This document shows positions 8,552 through 18,540 of a DNA stretch of 64,000 nucleotides, piece after piece. How positions within the stretch are numbered: the first letter of the stretch is position 1; each line of letters begins with the position of its first letter. The stretch is from Actinomadura latina NBRC 106108 (GTDB lineage: Bacteria; Actinomycetota; Actinomycetes; Streptosporangiales; Streptosporangiaceae): contig NZ_BCQS01000011.1 of the NCBI RefSeq assembly GCF_001552195.1, positions 1 through 64,000 on the forward strand, given 5' to 3'. The notes under the pieces were generated by a model. It was not told where the DNA came from and ran no database searches. It saw nothing but the letters and a program-made list of their open reading frames with translations. The translations under genes were made by a program, and so were the position numbers.

Positions 8552-10152
8552 GCGCGCGGCGGCTCGGCGTCCTGGACGAGCACATCGCAGGGCTCCCGGA
8601 ACTGGAGTCGGCGGAGCACGCGGCCCGCCCCGCCCTGCTCGGCCGGCGGACGATCACCTACGGCCGGCTCGCCGACACGGTGGGCCGGGCGTCCGCCGCG
8701 ATCCTCGGGCTCGGTGCGCGGCCCGGCGACCGGATCGCCGTCTGGATGGACAAGGGCCCCGAGTACGCCGAGGCCGTCCTCGCCGCGCTGCGGGCGGGCT
8801 GCGCCTACGTGCCGATCGACGGCGGCCAGCCCGCCGCCCGCGCGGGCACGATCCTGCGGGACGCGCGGCCGATCGTCCTGGTCACCGACCGCCGCCATCT
8901 CGCCATGCTGTCCGGGCCGGAACAGGCGCCGTCCATCCGGGCGGTCGTCGTCGCCGACGGCGTCCCGCCCGGCTCCCAGGCCGTCGCCTGGGACGCGTTC
9001 CTGGCGGACGCCGACGTGGCCGCGCGGGAACGCCCGCGGGTCACGCCGTCCGACCTCGCCGCGATCCTCTACACCTCCGGCTCGACCGGGACGCCGAAGG
9101 GCGTCAAGATCTCGCACCGCAACCTGACGGCGTTCACCGGCTGGGCGCGCCGCGAGCTGGACGTCGGCGCCGACGACGTGTTCGCCAACCACGCCTCGTT
9201 CAACTTCGACCTCAGCACCTTCGACCTGTTCGTGGCGCTGTCGGTCGGCGCGGCCGTGTGGATCGTCGAGGACGCGCAGGCCCGCGACGTCGCGGCGCTC
9301 GCGGCGGGGATCCGCGAGCACGGCGTCACCGTCTGGTATTCGGTGCCGTCGGTCCTGGCGCTGCTGACGGCGTCCGGGGCGCTGACGGCGGAGGCCGCGC
9401 GCGGCCTGCGCTACGTGCTGTTCGCCGGCGAGGTGTACCCGATGCCGCGGCTGCGGGAACTGAGCGGGCGGCTGCCGCGCTCGGCCGCCCTCTACAACCT
9501 GTACGGGCCGACGGAGACCAACGTCTGCACCTATCACCGGGTGCGGCCCGAGGACCTGGCGCGGGACGAGCCGCCGCCCATCGGCCGCACGGTCGGCGAC
9601 GCCCGCCTGATCATCGTGGACGAGCTCGGCCGCCCCCTCGACGGCCCGGACGCGTTCGGCGAGCTGGTCGTCGAGGGCGACTGCGTCACCCCCGGCTACT
9701 GGGGCCGCGACTCCGAGCCGCCCGCCGCGGCGCACCGCCGGCACCGGCACGCCACCGGCGACCTGGTGAGCCGCGACGCGGACGGCCTGCTCGTCTACCG
9801 GGGCCGCAAGGACCGGATGGTGAAGGTCTCCGGCCACCGCGTCGAACTCGGCGAGGTCGAGGCCGTCGTGCTGCGGCACCCCGCGATCGGCGAGGCCGCC
9901 GTGCTCGTCACCGGGGAGGGCACCGACGCGCGCCTCGCCCTGTTCTACGCGGTCCGCGCCGGCGCGGACGCGCCGAGCCTGCTCGACGTCAAGCGGCACT
10001 GCGCCCGGCACCTGCCGAAGTACATGGTCCCGCACGCGGTGACCCGGCTGCCGGAGCTGCCGCGCAACGCCAACGGCAAGGTCGATCTCGGCCGGCTCCG
10101 CGACGCGCGGGCGGCGGGCCGGCCGGCCGTCCCCGCATCCCTCCCGTCATGA
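8548..10152 (+). CDS. redM: L-prolyl-AMP ligase / stand-alone adenylation enzyme (RedM-like)
   Basis: 534 residues from GTG 8548, in a GTGA overlap with redN, with GGGAGG at 8535-8540. A complete amino-acid adenylation enzyme: phosphate loop YTSGSTGTPKGVKISH, FNFDLSTFDLF, YNLYGPTETNVC, ATGDLVSR, and the C-terminal lysine motif RNANGKVDLGRL. No carrier domain is attached, as expected for a ligase acting on a free PCP. By position between redN and redL, and given the RedO carrier, it should adenylate L-proline and load it on RedO. The substrate pocket code was not compared with characterised RedM/PigI, so specificity rests on context. Confidence 0.87.
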   Translation: MSARRLGVLDEHIAGLPELESAEHAARPALLGRRTITYGRLADTVGRASAAILGLGARPGDRIAVWMDKGPEYAEAVLAALRAGCAYVPIDGGQPAARAGTILRDARPIVLVTDRRHLAMLSGPEQAPSIRAVVVADGVPPGSQAVAWDAFLADADVAARERPRVTPSDLAAILYTSGSTGTPKGVKISHRNLTAFTGWARRELDVGADDVFANHASFNFDLSTFDLFVALSVGAAVWIVEDAQARDVAALAAGIREHGVTVWYSVPSVLALLTASGALTAEAARGLRYVLFAGEVYPMPRLRELSGRLPRSAALYNLYGPTETNVCTYHRVRPEDLARDEPPPIGRTVGDARLIIVDELGRPLDGPDAFGELVVEGDCVTPGYWGRDSEPPAAAHRRHRHATGDLVSRDADGLLVYRGRKDRMVKVSGHRVELGEVEAVVLRHPAIGEAAVLVTGEGTDARLALFYAVRAGADAPSLLDVKRHCARHLPKYMVPHAVTRLPELPRNANGKVDLGRLRDARAAGRPAVPASLPS

Positions 10153-13100
10153 GCGGTGGAACGATGACGCGCTTCAACCAGATCGAGGACCACTGGGGCG
10201 GCCCGGAGCCGGAGACGGTGGCGGGCGTCCTGCGGCACCACGTCCGGCGGACCCCCGACCGGCTCGCCTACCGGTTCCGCACCGGGCTCGGCGGGGAGAG
10301 CGAGTCCTGGACGTACCGGGACCTGGACGCCCGCGCCCGCGCCGTCGCGGGACGGCTCCAGCGGGAGGGGCTGCGGAACCGTCCCGTCCTGCTGCTCCTG
10401 CCGCCCGGCCTGGAGTACGTCGCCGGCTTCCTGGGCTGCCTCTACGCGGGCGCGATCGCGGTCCCCGCCTACCCGCCCGGCGGCGGGCGGGCAGGCGGGA
10501 CGACCGAGCGTCTCGCCGCGGTCGCGGCGAACGCGGGGGCCGAATGGGCGCTGGTCGACGAGGAGCAGAGGCGTCCCCCGGCCGGCATCCGCCGGCTGGC
10601 GACCGCGGAATGCGGCGCGGACGACGCCGAAACGTACCGCGACCCCGGCCTGACACCGGGATCGCTGGCGTTCCTGCAGTACACGTCCGGTTCGACCGCG
10701 GCTCCCAAGGGCGTCATGGTGAGCAACGAGAACCTCGTCGCGAACCTGCGCGCGATCCACCTGATGATGGAGCACGACCATGACTCCGTCCTGGTGTCCT
10801 GGCTTCCGCCGTATCACGACATGGGCCTCATCGGCGGCCTGCTGACCCCGCTGTACGGGGGCGTACCGGCGCACCTCATGGCGCCGAAGACGTTCATCCA
10901 GCGTCCGCTGCTCTGGCTGGAGACGATCTCCGCGACGCGCGCGACGACCGCGATCTCCCCGAACTTCGGTTTCGACTACTGCCTGCGGAGGATCTCCGCG
11001 GAGCAGGCGGCCGGGCTGGACCTGTCGTCCTGGCGGCTCGCGCTGAACGGCGCGGAACCGGTGCGCGCCGACACCCTGGACGCGTTCGCCGAGCGGTTCG
11101 CGCCGTCCGGGTTCGACCGGCGGGCGCTGCTGCCCTGCTACGGGCTGGCGGAGGCGACGCTGCTGGTCAGCGGCGCACCCGCGGACCGCCCGCCGAAGGT
11201 CGGCGCGCTCGACGCCGAGGCGCTGGGGAACGGCCGTGCCGAGGCCGCACCCGCCGGGCGGCGGGCCGTCCGGTCGGTCGGCTGCGGCCCCGCCGCCGAC
11301 CGCGTCGGCGTCGCGATCGTCGACCCGGCCACGCGGCGGCGCCTCCCCGCCGGCCGGGTCGGCGAGGTCTGGGTGAGCGGGCCGGGCGTCGCCCGCGGCT
11401 ACTGGCGCGACGCCGACGCCACCCGCGAGACGTTCCAGGCCCGGATCGAGGACGGGGACGGCACCCCGCACCTGCGCACCGGCGACCTCGGCTTCGAGTG
11501 GGACGGGGAACTGCACATCGCCGGGCGGCTGAAGGACGTCGTGATCGTCCAGGGCCGCAACCACTACCCGCAGGACGTCGAGCTGACCGCGGAGGGCGTG
11601 GACGAGGCCGTCCGCGCCGGCTGCGGCGCCGCGTTCGGCGTCGAGGTGGACGGCGCCGAGGAGCTGGTGGTCGTCTGCGAACTGGACGCGCACCGGGCGG
11701 GCGACACCGGGGACCTGCTCGCCCGGATCCGCGCCGCCGTCGCACGCGAGCACGACGTGTCGCCGCACGCGGTCGTCCTGGTCAGGCGGGGGGCCGTCGG
11801 GAAGACGACGAGCGGGAAGGTCCAGCGCCGCGGCTGCCGGGACGCGTTCCTGTCGCTCGCCCTGCCGGTCGCCGCGGCCAGCGTGACCCGCGAGCCCGCC
11901 TCCGCGGGTACCGGACGGCCCGGACAGCCCGGACAGCCCGGACAGCCCGGACGCAAGCAGGTCATCGACGTGATCGCGTCCGTGACCGGCAGCGCCGGCG
12001 TCGAGGACCGCCGCTTCGCCGACCTCGGCCTCGACTACTCGGCCCTGCTGGCCCTCGCGGGTCGCCTCGAACGCGAACTCGGTATCCACGTCCCGCTGGG
12101 CGAGCTTCTGGCGGAACCCTCGGTGCCCGCGCTCCTGGCTCGCACCACCGGGGAGGACGCCGGGCGTCCGGCGCCCGGTCCGGCGCGCGGTGCGGCCGAC
12201 ATCGAGGCGTGGCTGGTGGAGCGGGCCGCCGCGCGGCTCGGCCTGCCCGCCAGGACCATCGACGCCACCGCGCCGTTCGCGGCGCTCGGGCTCACCTCCA
12301 AGGCCGCCGTCGCCATCGTCGACGAACTCGGGGAATGGCTCGGCCGCGAACTGCCTCCGAGCACGGTCTTCGAACGTCCCACGATCCGCGACGTGGCCGA
12401 CCGGCTCGGCACCGAAGCTCACGAAGCGCACGGGGAGAAGGCCGGGACCGGCCCCCGGGCCGTGGGCGCCGCGGAGCCGATCGCGGTCATCGGGCTCGGC
12501 TGCCGGTTCCCCGGCGCCGCCGATCCGGAGGGGTACTGGCGGCTGCTGCTCGATGGGCGCGACGCGGTCGCCGATGTGCCCGCCGGACGGTGGGACGCCG
12601 CCGGCGCGGACGCACCGAAGCGGGGCGGGTTCCTCGATCACATCGACCGGTTCGACGCCCGCTTCTTCGGGATCTCCGCCCGCGAGGCCGAGCGCATGGA
12701 TCCCCAGCAGCGGCTCCTGCTGGAGATCGCCTGGGAGACGTTCGAGGACGCGGGCATCGCCCCCGACCGCGTCGCGGGCACCGACACCGGCGTGTTCGTC
12801 GGCATCAGCGGCCACGACTACGCCGACCTCCAGATGGGCGACCTCGACGCCATCGACGTGTACGCCGCGACGGGGACCGCGCACTCGATCGCGGCGAACC
12901 GGCTGTCGTACCAGTTCGACCTGCGCGGCCCGAGCCTGGCGATCGACACCGCCTGCTCGTCCTCGCTCGTCGCGGTGCACGCCGCCTGCCGCAGCCTGCG
13001 CGCCGGCGAGTGCGGCGTCGCGCTCGCCGGCGGCGTCAACCTGCTGATCAACCCGGCGCTGTCGGTGGCGTTCGCGCGCGGCGGGATGCTGTCACCGGAC

Positions 13101-16100
13101 GGCTCCTGCCGCGCGTTCGACGACGCGGCGAACGGCTACGTGCGCGGCGAGGGCGCCGGGCTGGTGTGCCTGAAGCCGCTGTCCCGCGCGCTCGCGGACG
13201 GCGACCGGATCTACGCGACGATCGACGGCGCCGCCGTCGGGCACGGGGGCCGCGCCAACGGCCTCACCGCCCCCAGGGGATCGGCGCAGCGGCGGGTCAT
13301 CGAGCGGGCGCTCGCCGAGGCGGGCACGGACGGCCGCGGCGTCGACTACGTCGAGGCGCACGGCACCGGGACCGTCCTCGGCGACCCGGTCGAGTGGGAG
13401 GCGCTCGCCGCGGTGTACGGCGCGGGCCGCGCCGCGGACGCGCCCTGCCCGGTCGGCTCCGTGAAGGCCGGCATCGGGCACCTGGAGGCGGCGGCCGGCA
13501 TCGCCGGGCTGATCAAGGCGGTGCTGGCGCTGTGGCACGGCGAGCTGCCCCCGCAGCTGAACTTCACCACCCCGAACCGCCATCTGGCCTGGGACGGGTC
13601 CGGCCTGACCGTGCCGGCCGGCCGGGCCGGGCGCGGCGCCGCCCCGCCGTCCCGGGCCGCCGTCAGCTCGTTCGGGTTCGGCGGCGCCAACGCGCACGTG
13701 ATCGTGCGGCGGGCGCCCGAGCCGGAGCCGGCGGCGGACCCGCCGGACGGCGAGCGGCCCGTGCGGGCGCTGGCGCTGTCCGCGCACACGCCGACCGCGC
13801 TGGCGACGCTCGCCCGCCGGTACCGGGCGCACATCGCGGCCCGCCCGGACGTCGGACTCGCCGACCTGTGCCACGCGGCGAACACCGGCCGCGCCGCGCT
13901 CGGGCACCGCGCCGTCCTCACCGCGGGGTCGATGACCGAGCTCGACGAGGCGCTCACCGCGCTCGCGTCCGGCGAGGCGTCCACCGATGTGACGCTCGGG
14001 CACGCCACCGGGCGCGCCCCGCGACCGGCGTTCCTGTTCAGCGGCCAGGGCACCCAGTACCCCGGGATGGGACGCGGGCTGCACGAGTCCAGCCCCGTGT
14101 TCGCCGGCGTCATCGACCGGGCCGAGGAGGTGCTGCGCCCGCTGATCGGCCGCTCGCTCCGCGACCTCCTGTTCACCGAGGCCGACCCCGCCCTGCTGAA
14201 GAGCACCCGGTACTGCCAGCCCGCGCTCGTCGCGGTCGAGGTCGCGCTGGCCCGCCTGTGGGAGTCGCTCGGCGTCCGCCCCGCGGCGGTGCTCGGGCAC
14301 AGCGTCGGCGCGTTCGCGGCGGCGTGCGTCGCCGGTGCGCTGTCGCTGGAGGACGCGCTGGCGCTCGCCGCGACCCGGGGCCGGCTGATGGACGAGCTGC
14401 CCGGCTCCGGCGCGATGATCGCCTGCTCCGGAGACGCCGGCCTGATCGGGGAGGCGGCGGCCGCGGCCCCGTCCGTCGCCGTCGCGGCGGTGAACGCGCC
14501 CGGCCACCTCGTCCTGTCCGGCCCGGCGGACGCGATCGAGCGGCTGGCCCGCGACCTGCCGGAACGCGGCGTGGTCGTCCGCCCGCTGGCCGTCTCGCAC
14601 GCCTTCCACTCGCCGCTGATGGCCGGCGCGGCCGGGCCGCTGCGGGAGGCGGCCGGCGCGGTCGCCGTCCAGGAGCCGGGCATCCCGTGGATCTCCGACC
14701 ACACCGGGGAGCCCATGGGCCGTCCCCGGCCCGGCTACTGGGCCGACCACCTCCTCGGCACCGTCCGGTTCGCCGACGGGGTCGCCGCCCTGCGGCGGCT
14801 CGGCTGCGACGCCTTCGTGGAGGCGGGCCCGCACCCCACCCTCCTCGGGCTCGCCCGGACCGGCTCGGCGGAGGACGCCGGGACCGCCCTGTGGCTGCCG
14901 TCCCTGCGCCGCGGGGCCGACGACTGGCGGACGTTCCTCCGGTCGGCGGGCCGCTGGCACTGCGCGGGCGGCGACGTCCGCTGGGCCGGGCTCGAAGCGG
15001 GCCGGCCGCGGCGGCGGGTCGCCGCGCCGCACGCGGTGTTCGAACGGAGCCGCTACTGGCTCAGGGAATCTCCGGCGACGGACGGCGAGGAGCGAAGGGA
15101 GATCGAAGTGAACGGCAACGGCCACGTGCACGTCGACGCGGATCGGGTCCTGGCGTGCGTGTCCAGGGTCTCCGGCTTCCCCGTCGAGCAGATCCCGCCG
15201 CACGCCCGCGTCACCAGCGAGCTGGGCCTCGACTCGCTCATGAAGGGTGAGCTGGAGCGCGGCCTCGCCCCCCTCTACCCCGACCGGGTCGCGCGGCTCC
15301 GCGAGACTCTGCCGGAGGACTTCACCATCGGCCAGCTCCTGGACGCCCTCGGCGGCGCGCCCGCCGTCCAGCCCCCGCCGCCTCCCGAACCCGAGCCCGC
15401 ACCCGAGCCCGAGCCCGAGCCGGCCACCAGCCGTCCCGTGGTGATCCAGCGGCGATTCGAGGAGTGGGAGGAGTACGCCGAGATGCTGGAGCGGCTCCGG
15501 CTGATCGAGTCGAGCGGCCCGAACGCCTACGAGCGCGTCCACGACGGGTTCAACTCCGGCCGGATCCACATGAACGGCCGCCGGGTCGTCAACTTCTCCG
15601 CCTTCAACTACCTGGCCCTGTCGGCCCATCCCCGGCTGCGCGAGGCGGCCAAGGCGGCGATCGACCGGTACGGGACGTCCAGTTCGGCGACCCCGCTGCT
15701 GTGCGGGGAGACGCCGCTGCACCACGAGCTGGAGGCGGAGATCGCCGGGTTCCTCGGCACCGAGGCCGCGATCGTGTTCGCGGGCGGGCACGCCACCAAC
15801 GTCGCGACGGTCGGGCACCTGTTCGGCCCCGAGGACCTCATCGTCCACGACGAGTGGATCCACGACAGCACGGTGCGCGGCTGCATCCTGTCGGGCGCCC
15901 GCCGCCGCCCGTTCCCGCACAACGACTGGCGGGCGCTGGACCGCATCCTCGGCGCGATGCGCGGCCGGTTCCGCCGCGCCCTGGTCGTCATCGAGGGCGC
16001 CTACAGCCAGGACGGCGACCTGCCCGACCTGCCGCGCTTCATCGAGGTCAAGCGGCGCCACGACGCGATGCTGATGATCGACGAGGCGCACTCGCTCGGC

Positions 16101-17726
16101 GTCCTCGGCCGGACCGGACGCGGTGTCGGCGAGCACTTCGGGGTCGACCCCGACGACGTCGACCTGTGGATGGGGACGCTCAGCAAGGCCATCGGCAGCC
16201 TCGGCGGCTACATCGCGGCGCGCCGCCCCCTCATCCAGTTCATGAAGTACACGACCCCGCTCTACATCTTCAGCACCGGGATCTCCCCGGCCAGCGCCGC
16301 CGCCGCGCTGGAGGCGTTCCGCGTCATCCAGGACGAGCCCGGACGCGTCGCGCGGCTGCGCGAGCTGTCCGAGCACTTCCGGACCGCGGCCCGCGCCCGG
16401 GGCCTGGACACCGGCGTGTCCCACGAGACCGCCGTCATCCCCATCATCGTCGGCGACTGGGGCCGGGCCATGGAGATCTCCAGCGCGCTGCTGGAACGCG
16501 GCGTGAACGTGATGCCGATCGGCTACCCGGCCGTGCCGCGCGACAAGTGCCGGCTCCGGTTCTTCGTCAACGCCGACCACCGCGAAGCCGACCTCGACCG
16601 CTCCCTCGACCTTCTGGTGGACGCCATGGACATGACCTCGCCCGAGAACACGACACCGCGCCCGCGCGAGCCGCGGCGGACCGAGCCGCGGCGGGCGGCG
16701 AGAACGCACGGCTCCGGTGCCGCCGACGTGCTCGTGGCGGGCGCGTCCGGGTTCATCGGCGGCCACCTGACCCGGCGGCTCGCCGAGATCGGGCACCGGG
16801 TGCGGGTGCTCGTCCGGGAAGGGAGCGACCGGTCCGCGTTCGCCGACCTGCCCGTCGAGGTCGAGGTCGGCTCCCTCACCGACCTGGACGCGCTGCTGCG
16901 CGCCACCGACGGCGTCCGGCACGTCTACAACTGCGCGGGCAAGTCCGCCGACTGGGGGCCGTGGGAGGAGTTCGAGCAGGCCAACGTCACCGGCTGCCGG
17001 AACCTCGTGGACGCCGCCCGCCGCGCCGGCACCGTCGAGCGGTTCGTGCACCTCAGCACGACGGACGTCTACGGGTACCCCGTCCGGCCGTGCGACGAGC
17101 GCACCGAGCCGAACGACATCGGGCTGCCCTACAACCGCAGCAAGCTCCTCGGCGAGAAGGCGGTGCGGCAGGCCGCCGAGCGGGCCGGGCTGCCGCTGAC
17201 CGTCATCCGGCCGGTGTCGGTGTACGGGCCGCGCAGCAAGGACTTCGTCGTCGAGATCGCGGCCCTGCTCAAGAGCAGGCAGATGGTGTACGTCCGCAGG
17301 GGGATGGCCCCGGCCGGGCTGCTCTACGTCGCCAACGCGGTGGACGGAATGATCGCCGCCTGCGGGTCGGAGGCCGCCGCCGGCGGCGTCTACAACCTGC
17401 GCGACCCCGAGATGACGACCTGGCGGGAGTACATCGAGGCGCTCGCGGCCGGGCTCGGCGTCAAGCCGCCCGCGATGAGCCTGCCCCGGCCGCTCGCCGC
17501 CGGCGTCGCGGGCGCGGCGGAGAAGGTGTACGGGGCGCTGCGCGTCAAGGCGCGGCCCGTCCTCACCCGGCACGCCGTCCACCTGCTGGAACGCGACCAG
17601 TCCTACCCGATCGACCGGGCCCGCGAGGACTTCGGCTTCAAGAGCGAGGTCTCCTTCGAGGAGGGCATGGCCCGGACGATCGCCTGGCTGGAGTCGCCCG
17701 AGGGCCGCGAGCAGCTCGATGGCTGA
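10149..17726 (+). CDS. redL: RedL-RedK fusion: FAAL-ACP-ACP-KS-AT-ACP-alpha-oxoamine synthase-reductase
   Basis: 2,525 residues from ATG 10149 (ATGA overlap; ATG 10164 is an alternative). Domains: fatty-acyl-AMP ligase (about 11-567; QYTSGSTAAPKGVMVS), degenerate ACP (601-667; Y630 replaces Ser), ACP (681-756; S717), KS (776-1188; C936), malonyl-type AT (1293-1584; GHSVG S1385 and HAFHS), ACP (1658-1734; S1696), Pro-Glu linker, alpha-oxoamine synthase (1768-2160; K2013), then an NAD(P)-dependent extended SDR (2193-2514; GASGFIGG, Y2328/K2332). The first part is RedL, which activates a fatty acid, adds malonyl and condenses with glycine to a 4-keto-2-alkylpyrroline. The last is RedK, which reduces it to 2-alkylpyrrole. 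In S. coelicolor these are separate adjacent genes; here the frame is continuous. Confidence 0.92.
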   Translation: MSGGTMTRFNQIEDHWGGPEPETVAGVLRHHVRRTPDRLAYRFRTGLGGESESWTYRDLDARARAVAGRLQREGLRNRPVLLLLPPGLEYVAGFLGCLYAGAIAVPAYPPGGGRAGGTTERLAAVAANAGAEWALVDEEQRRPPAGIRRLATAECGADDAETYRDPGLTPGSLAFLQYTSGSTAAPKGVMVSNENLVANLRAIHLMMEHDHDSVLVSWLPPYHDMGLIGGLLTPLYGGVPAHLMAPKTFIQRPLLWLETISATRATTAISPNFGFDYCLRRISAEQAAGLDLSSWRLALNGAEPVRADTLDAFAERFAPSGFDRRALLPCYGLAEATLLVSGAPADRPPKVGALDAEALGNGRAEAAPAGRRAVRSVGCGPAADRVGVAIVDPATRRRLPAGRVGEVWVSGPGVARGYWRDADATRETFQARIEDGDGTPHLRTGDLGFEWDGELHIAGRLKDVVIVQGRNHYPQDVELTAEGVDEAVRAGCGAAFGVEVDGAEELVVVCELDAHRAGDTGDLLARIRAAVAREHDVSPHAVVLVRRGAVGKTTSGKVQRRGCRDAFLSLALPVAAASVTREPASAGTGRPGQPGQPGQPGRKQVIDVIASVTGSAGVEDRRFADLGLDYSALLALAGRLERELGIHVPLGELLAEPSVPALLARTTGEDAGRPAPGPARGAADIEAWLVERAAARLGLPARTIDATAPFAALGLTSKAAVAIVDELGEWLGRELPPSTVFERPTIRDVADRLGTEAHEAHGEKAGTGPRAVGAAEPIAVIGLGCRFPGAADPEGYWRLLLDGRDAVADVPAGRWDAAGADAPKRGGFLDHIDRFDARFFGISAREAERMDPQQRLLLEIAWETFEDAGIAPDRVAGTDTGVFVGISGHDYADLQMGDLDAIDVYAATGTAHSIAANRLSYQFDLRGPSLAIDTACSSSLVAVHAACRSLRAGECGVALAGGVNLLINPALSVAFARGGMLSPDGSCRAFDDAANGYVRGEGAGLVCLKPLSRALADGDRIYATIDGAAVGHGGRANGLTAPRGSAQRRVIERALAEAGTDGRGVDYVEAHGTGTVLGDPVEWEALAAVYGAGRAADAPCPVGSVKAGIGHLEAAAGIAGLIKAVLALWHGELPPQLNFTTPNRHLAWDGSGLTVPAGRAGRGAAPPSRAAVSSFGFGGANAHVIVRRAPEPEPAADPPDGERPVRALALSAHTPTALATLARRYRAHIAARPDVGLADLCHAANTGRAALGHRAVLTAGSMTELDEALTALASGEASTDVTLGHATGRAPRPAFLFSGQGTQYPGMGRGLHESSPVFAGVIDRAEEVLRPLIGRSLRDLLFTEADPALLKSTRYCQPALVAVEVALARLWESLGVRPAAVLGHSVGAFAAACVAGALSLEDALALAATRGRLMDELPGSGAMIACSGDAGLIGEAAAAAPSVAVAAVNAPGHLVLSGPADAIERLARDLPERGVVVRPLAVSHAFHSPLMAGAAGPLREAAGAVAVQEPGIPWISDHTGEPMGRPRPGYWADHLLGTVRFADGVAALRRLGCDAFVEAGPHPTLLGLARTGSAEDAGTALWLPSLRRGADDWRTFLRSAGRWHCAGGDVRWAGLEAGRPRRRVAAPHAVFERSRYWLRESPATDGEERREIEVNGNGHVHVDADRVLACVSRVSGFPVEQIPPHARVTSELGLDSLMKGELERGLAPLYPDRVARLRETLPEDFTIGQLLDALGGAPAVQPPPPPEPEPAPEPEPEPATSRPVVIQRRFEEWEEYAEMLERLRLIESSGPNAYERVHDGFNSGRIHMNGRRVVNFSAFNYLALSAHPRLREAAKAAIDRYGTSSSATPLLCGETPLHHELEAEIAGFLGTEAAIVFAGGHATNVATVGHLFGPEDLIVHDEWIHDSTVRGCILSGARRRPFPHNDWRALDRILGAMRGRFRRALVVIEGAYSQDGDLPDLPRFIEVKRRHDAMLMIDEAHSLGVLGRTGRGVGEHFGVDPDDVDLWMGTLSKAIGSLGGYIAARRPLIQFMKYTTPLYIFSTGISPASAAAALEAFRVIQDEPGRVARLRELSEHFRTAARARGLDTGVSHETAVIPIIVGDWGRAMEISSALLERGVNVMPIGYPAVPRDKCRLRFFVNADHREADLDRSLDLLVDAMDMTSPENTTPRPREPRRTEPRRAARTHGSGAADVLVAGASGFIGGHLTRRLAEIGHRVRVLVREGSDRSAFADLPVEVEVGSLTDLDALLRATDGVRHVYNCAGKSADWGPWEEFEQANVTGCRNLVDAARRAGTVERFVHLSTTDVYGYPVRPCDERTEPNDIGLPYNRSKLLGEKAVRQAAERAGLPLTVIRPVSVYGPRSKDFVVEIAALLKSRQMVYVRRGMAPAGLLYVANAVDGMIAACGSEAAAGGVYNLRDPEMTTWREYIEALAAGLGVKPPAMSLPRPLAAGVAGAAEKVYGALRVKARPVLTRHAVHLLERDQSYPIDRAREDFGFKSEVSFEEGMARTIAWLESPEGREQLDG
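11913..11948 (+). repeat. 9-bp tandem repeat inside redL
   Basis: Four tandem copies of GGAC(A/G)GCCC, the last three identical (11922-11948). They encode the GQPGQPGQPG hinge between the acyl-AMP ligase and the first ACP-like domain. A flexible linker that can change length by slippage is the likely meaning. Confidence 0.85.
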
Positions 17727-18540
17727 CGCGGACACCGGCACCAGGGACGCGGGGCCCGCCTGGTTCCCGGGCGCGGCCGCCGACCCCGAGGCGGGCGTGC
17801 GCCTGATCTGCTTCCCGCACGCGGGCGGGACGCCGTCGGTGTACCGCGACTGGGACGCGCACGTCGGCGACCACGTCCAGGTCGTCCCGGTGCTGCTGCC
17901 CGGCCGGAGCTTCCGGCTGGAGGAGCGGCCGCGCAGCGAACTGCGCCCGATGGCCGCCGACATCGCGGCGGCGCTCATCGACCGGGGACTGGCCGGTTCC
18001 CACGCGCTGTTCGGGCACAGCATGGGCGCGCTGCTGGCCTACGAGGTCGCCTGCGAGCTGCGCGACCGCGGCGCCGGGGAGCCCCTCCACCTGTTCGTGT
18101 CCGGCAGCCGGGCCCCGCACTTCTACGGCGACCGGATCGGCGCGGAGCTCACCGACGACGCGCTGCTGCGCATGGTCCGCGACCTCGGCGGCCTCGCCGG
18201 CGCCGGCGTCGACCCGCGCTCGGGCGGCCCGCAGTTCGCGCGCCGCGCGCCGGTGCTGCGCGCCGACCTCACCGCGTGCGAGCGGTACCGGTGGGCGCCG
18301 CGCCGCCCGCTGCGCTGCCCGATCACCGCGTTCTCCGCGGCCGGCGACCCGATCGCGGCGCCGGCCCAGGTGGACGAGTGGCGGGAGTACACCTACGGCT
18401 CGACGCTGCGCCGGCACCTGCCCGGCGGCCACTTCTACCTGGCCGGCCCGGACCGGGCGGCGCTGCTGCGCGAACTCCGCCGCGAACTGGGCGGGCATCC
18501 ACGCGGCCACACACTCGACCCCCGGAGGACTCGGACATGA
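17719..18540 (+). CDS. redJ: Type II thioesterase (RedJ-like)
   Basis: 273 residues; ATG 17719 overlaps the fusion gene by 8 bases. An alpha/beta hydrolase of the GrsT/type II thioesterase family: HAGGTPSVYRDW near the oxyanion loop, nucleophile motif GHSMG, and GGHFYL carrying the catalytic histidine. In the red pathway RedJ hydrolyses the medium-chain acyl-ACP (RedQ) to a free acid for the ligase domain of RedL, and may also clear mis-primed carriers. Gene order (after RedK, before RedI) matches S. coelicolor. Intact and of usual length. Confidence 0.88.
   Translation: MADADTGTRDAGPAWFPGAAADPEAGVRLICFPHAGGTPSVYRDWDAHVGDHVQVVPVLLPGRSFRLEERPRSELRPMAADIAAALIDRGLAGSHALFGHSMGALLAYEVACELRDRGAGEPLHLFVSGSRAPHFYGDRIGAELTDDALLRMVRDLGGLAGAGVDPRSGGPQFARRAPVLRADLTACERYRWAPRRPLRCPITAFSAAGDPIAAPAQVDEWREYTYGSTLRRHLPGGHFYLAGPDRAALLRELRRELGGHPRGHTLDPRRTRT

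Noticed and set aside
9258..10148. Upstream extension of the RedL frame to 9258
   Set aside because: This part is the shadow of redM in another frame; the ATGA overlap at 10149 gives the natural start.
15370..15440. Pro-Glu repeat in redL as a possible CRISPR-like or minisatellite array
   Set aside because: The repeats are codon-level (CCCGAG) and encode an interdomain linker in a long intact frame; no spacers are present.
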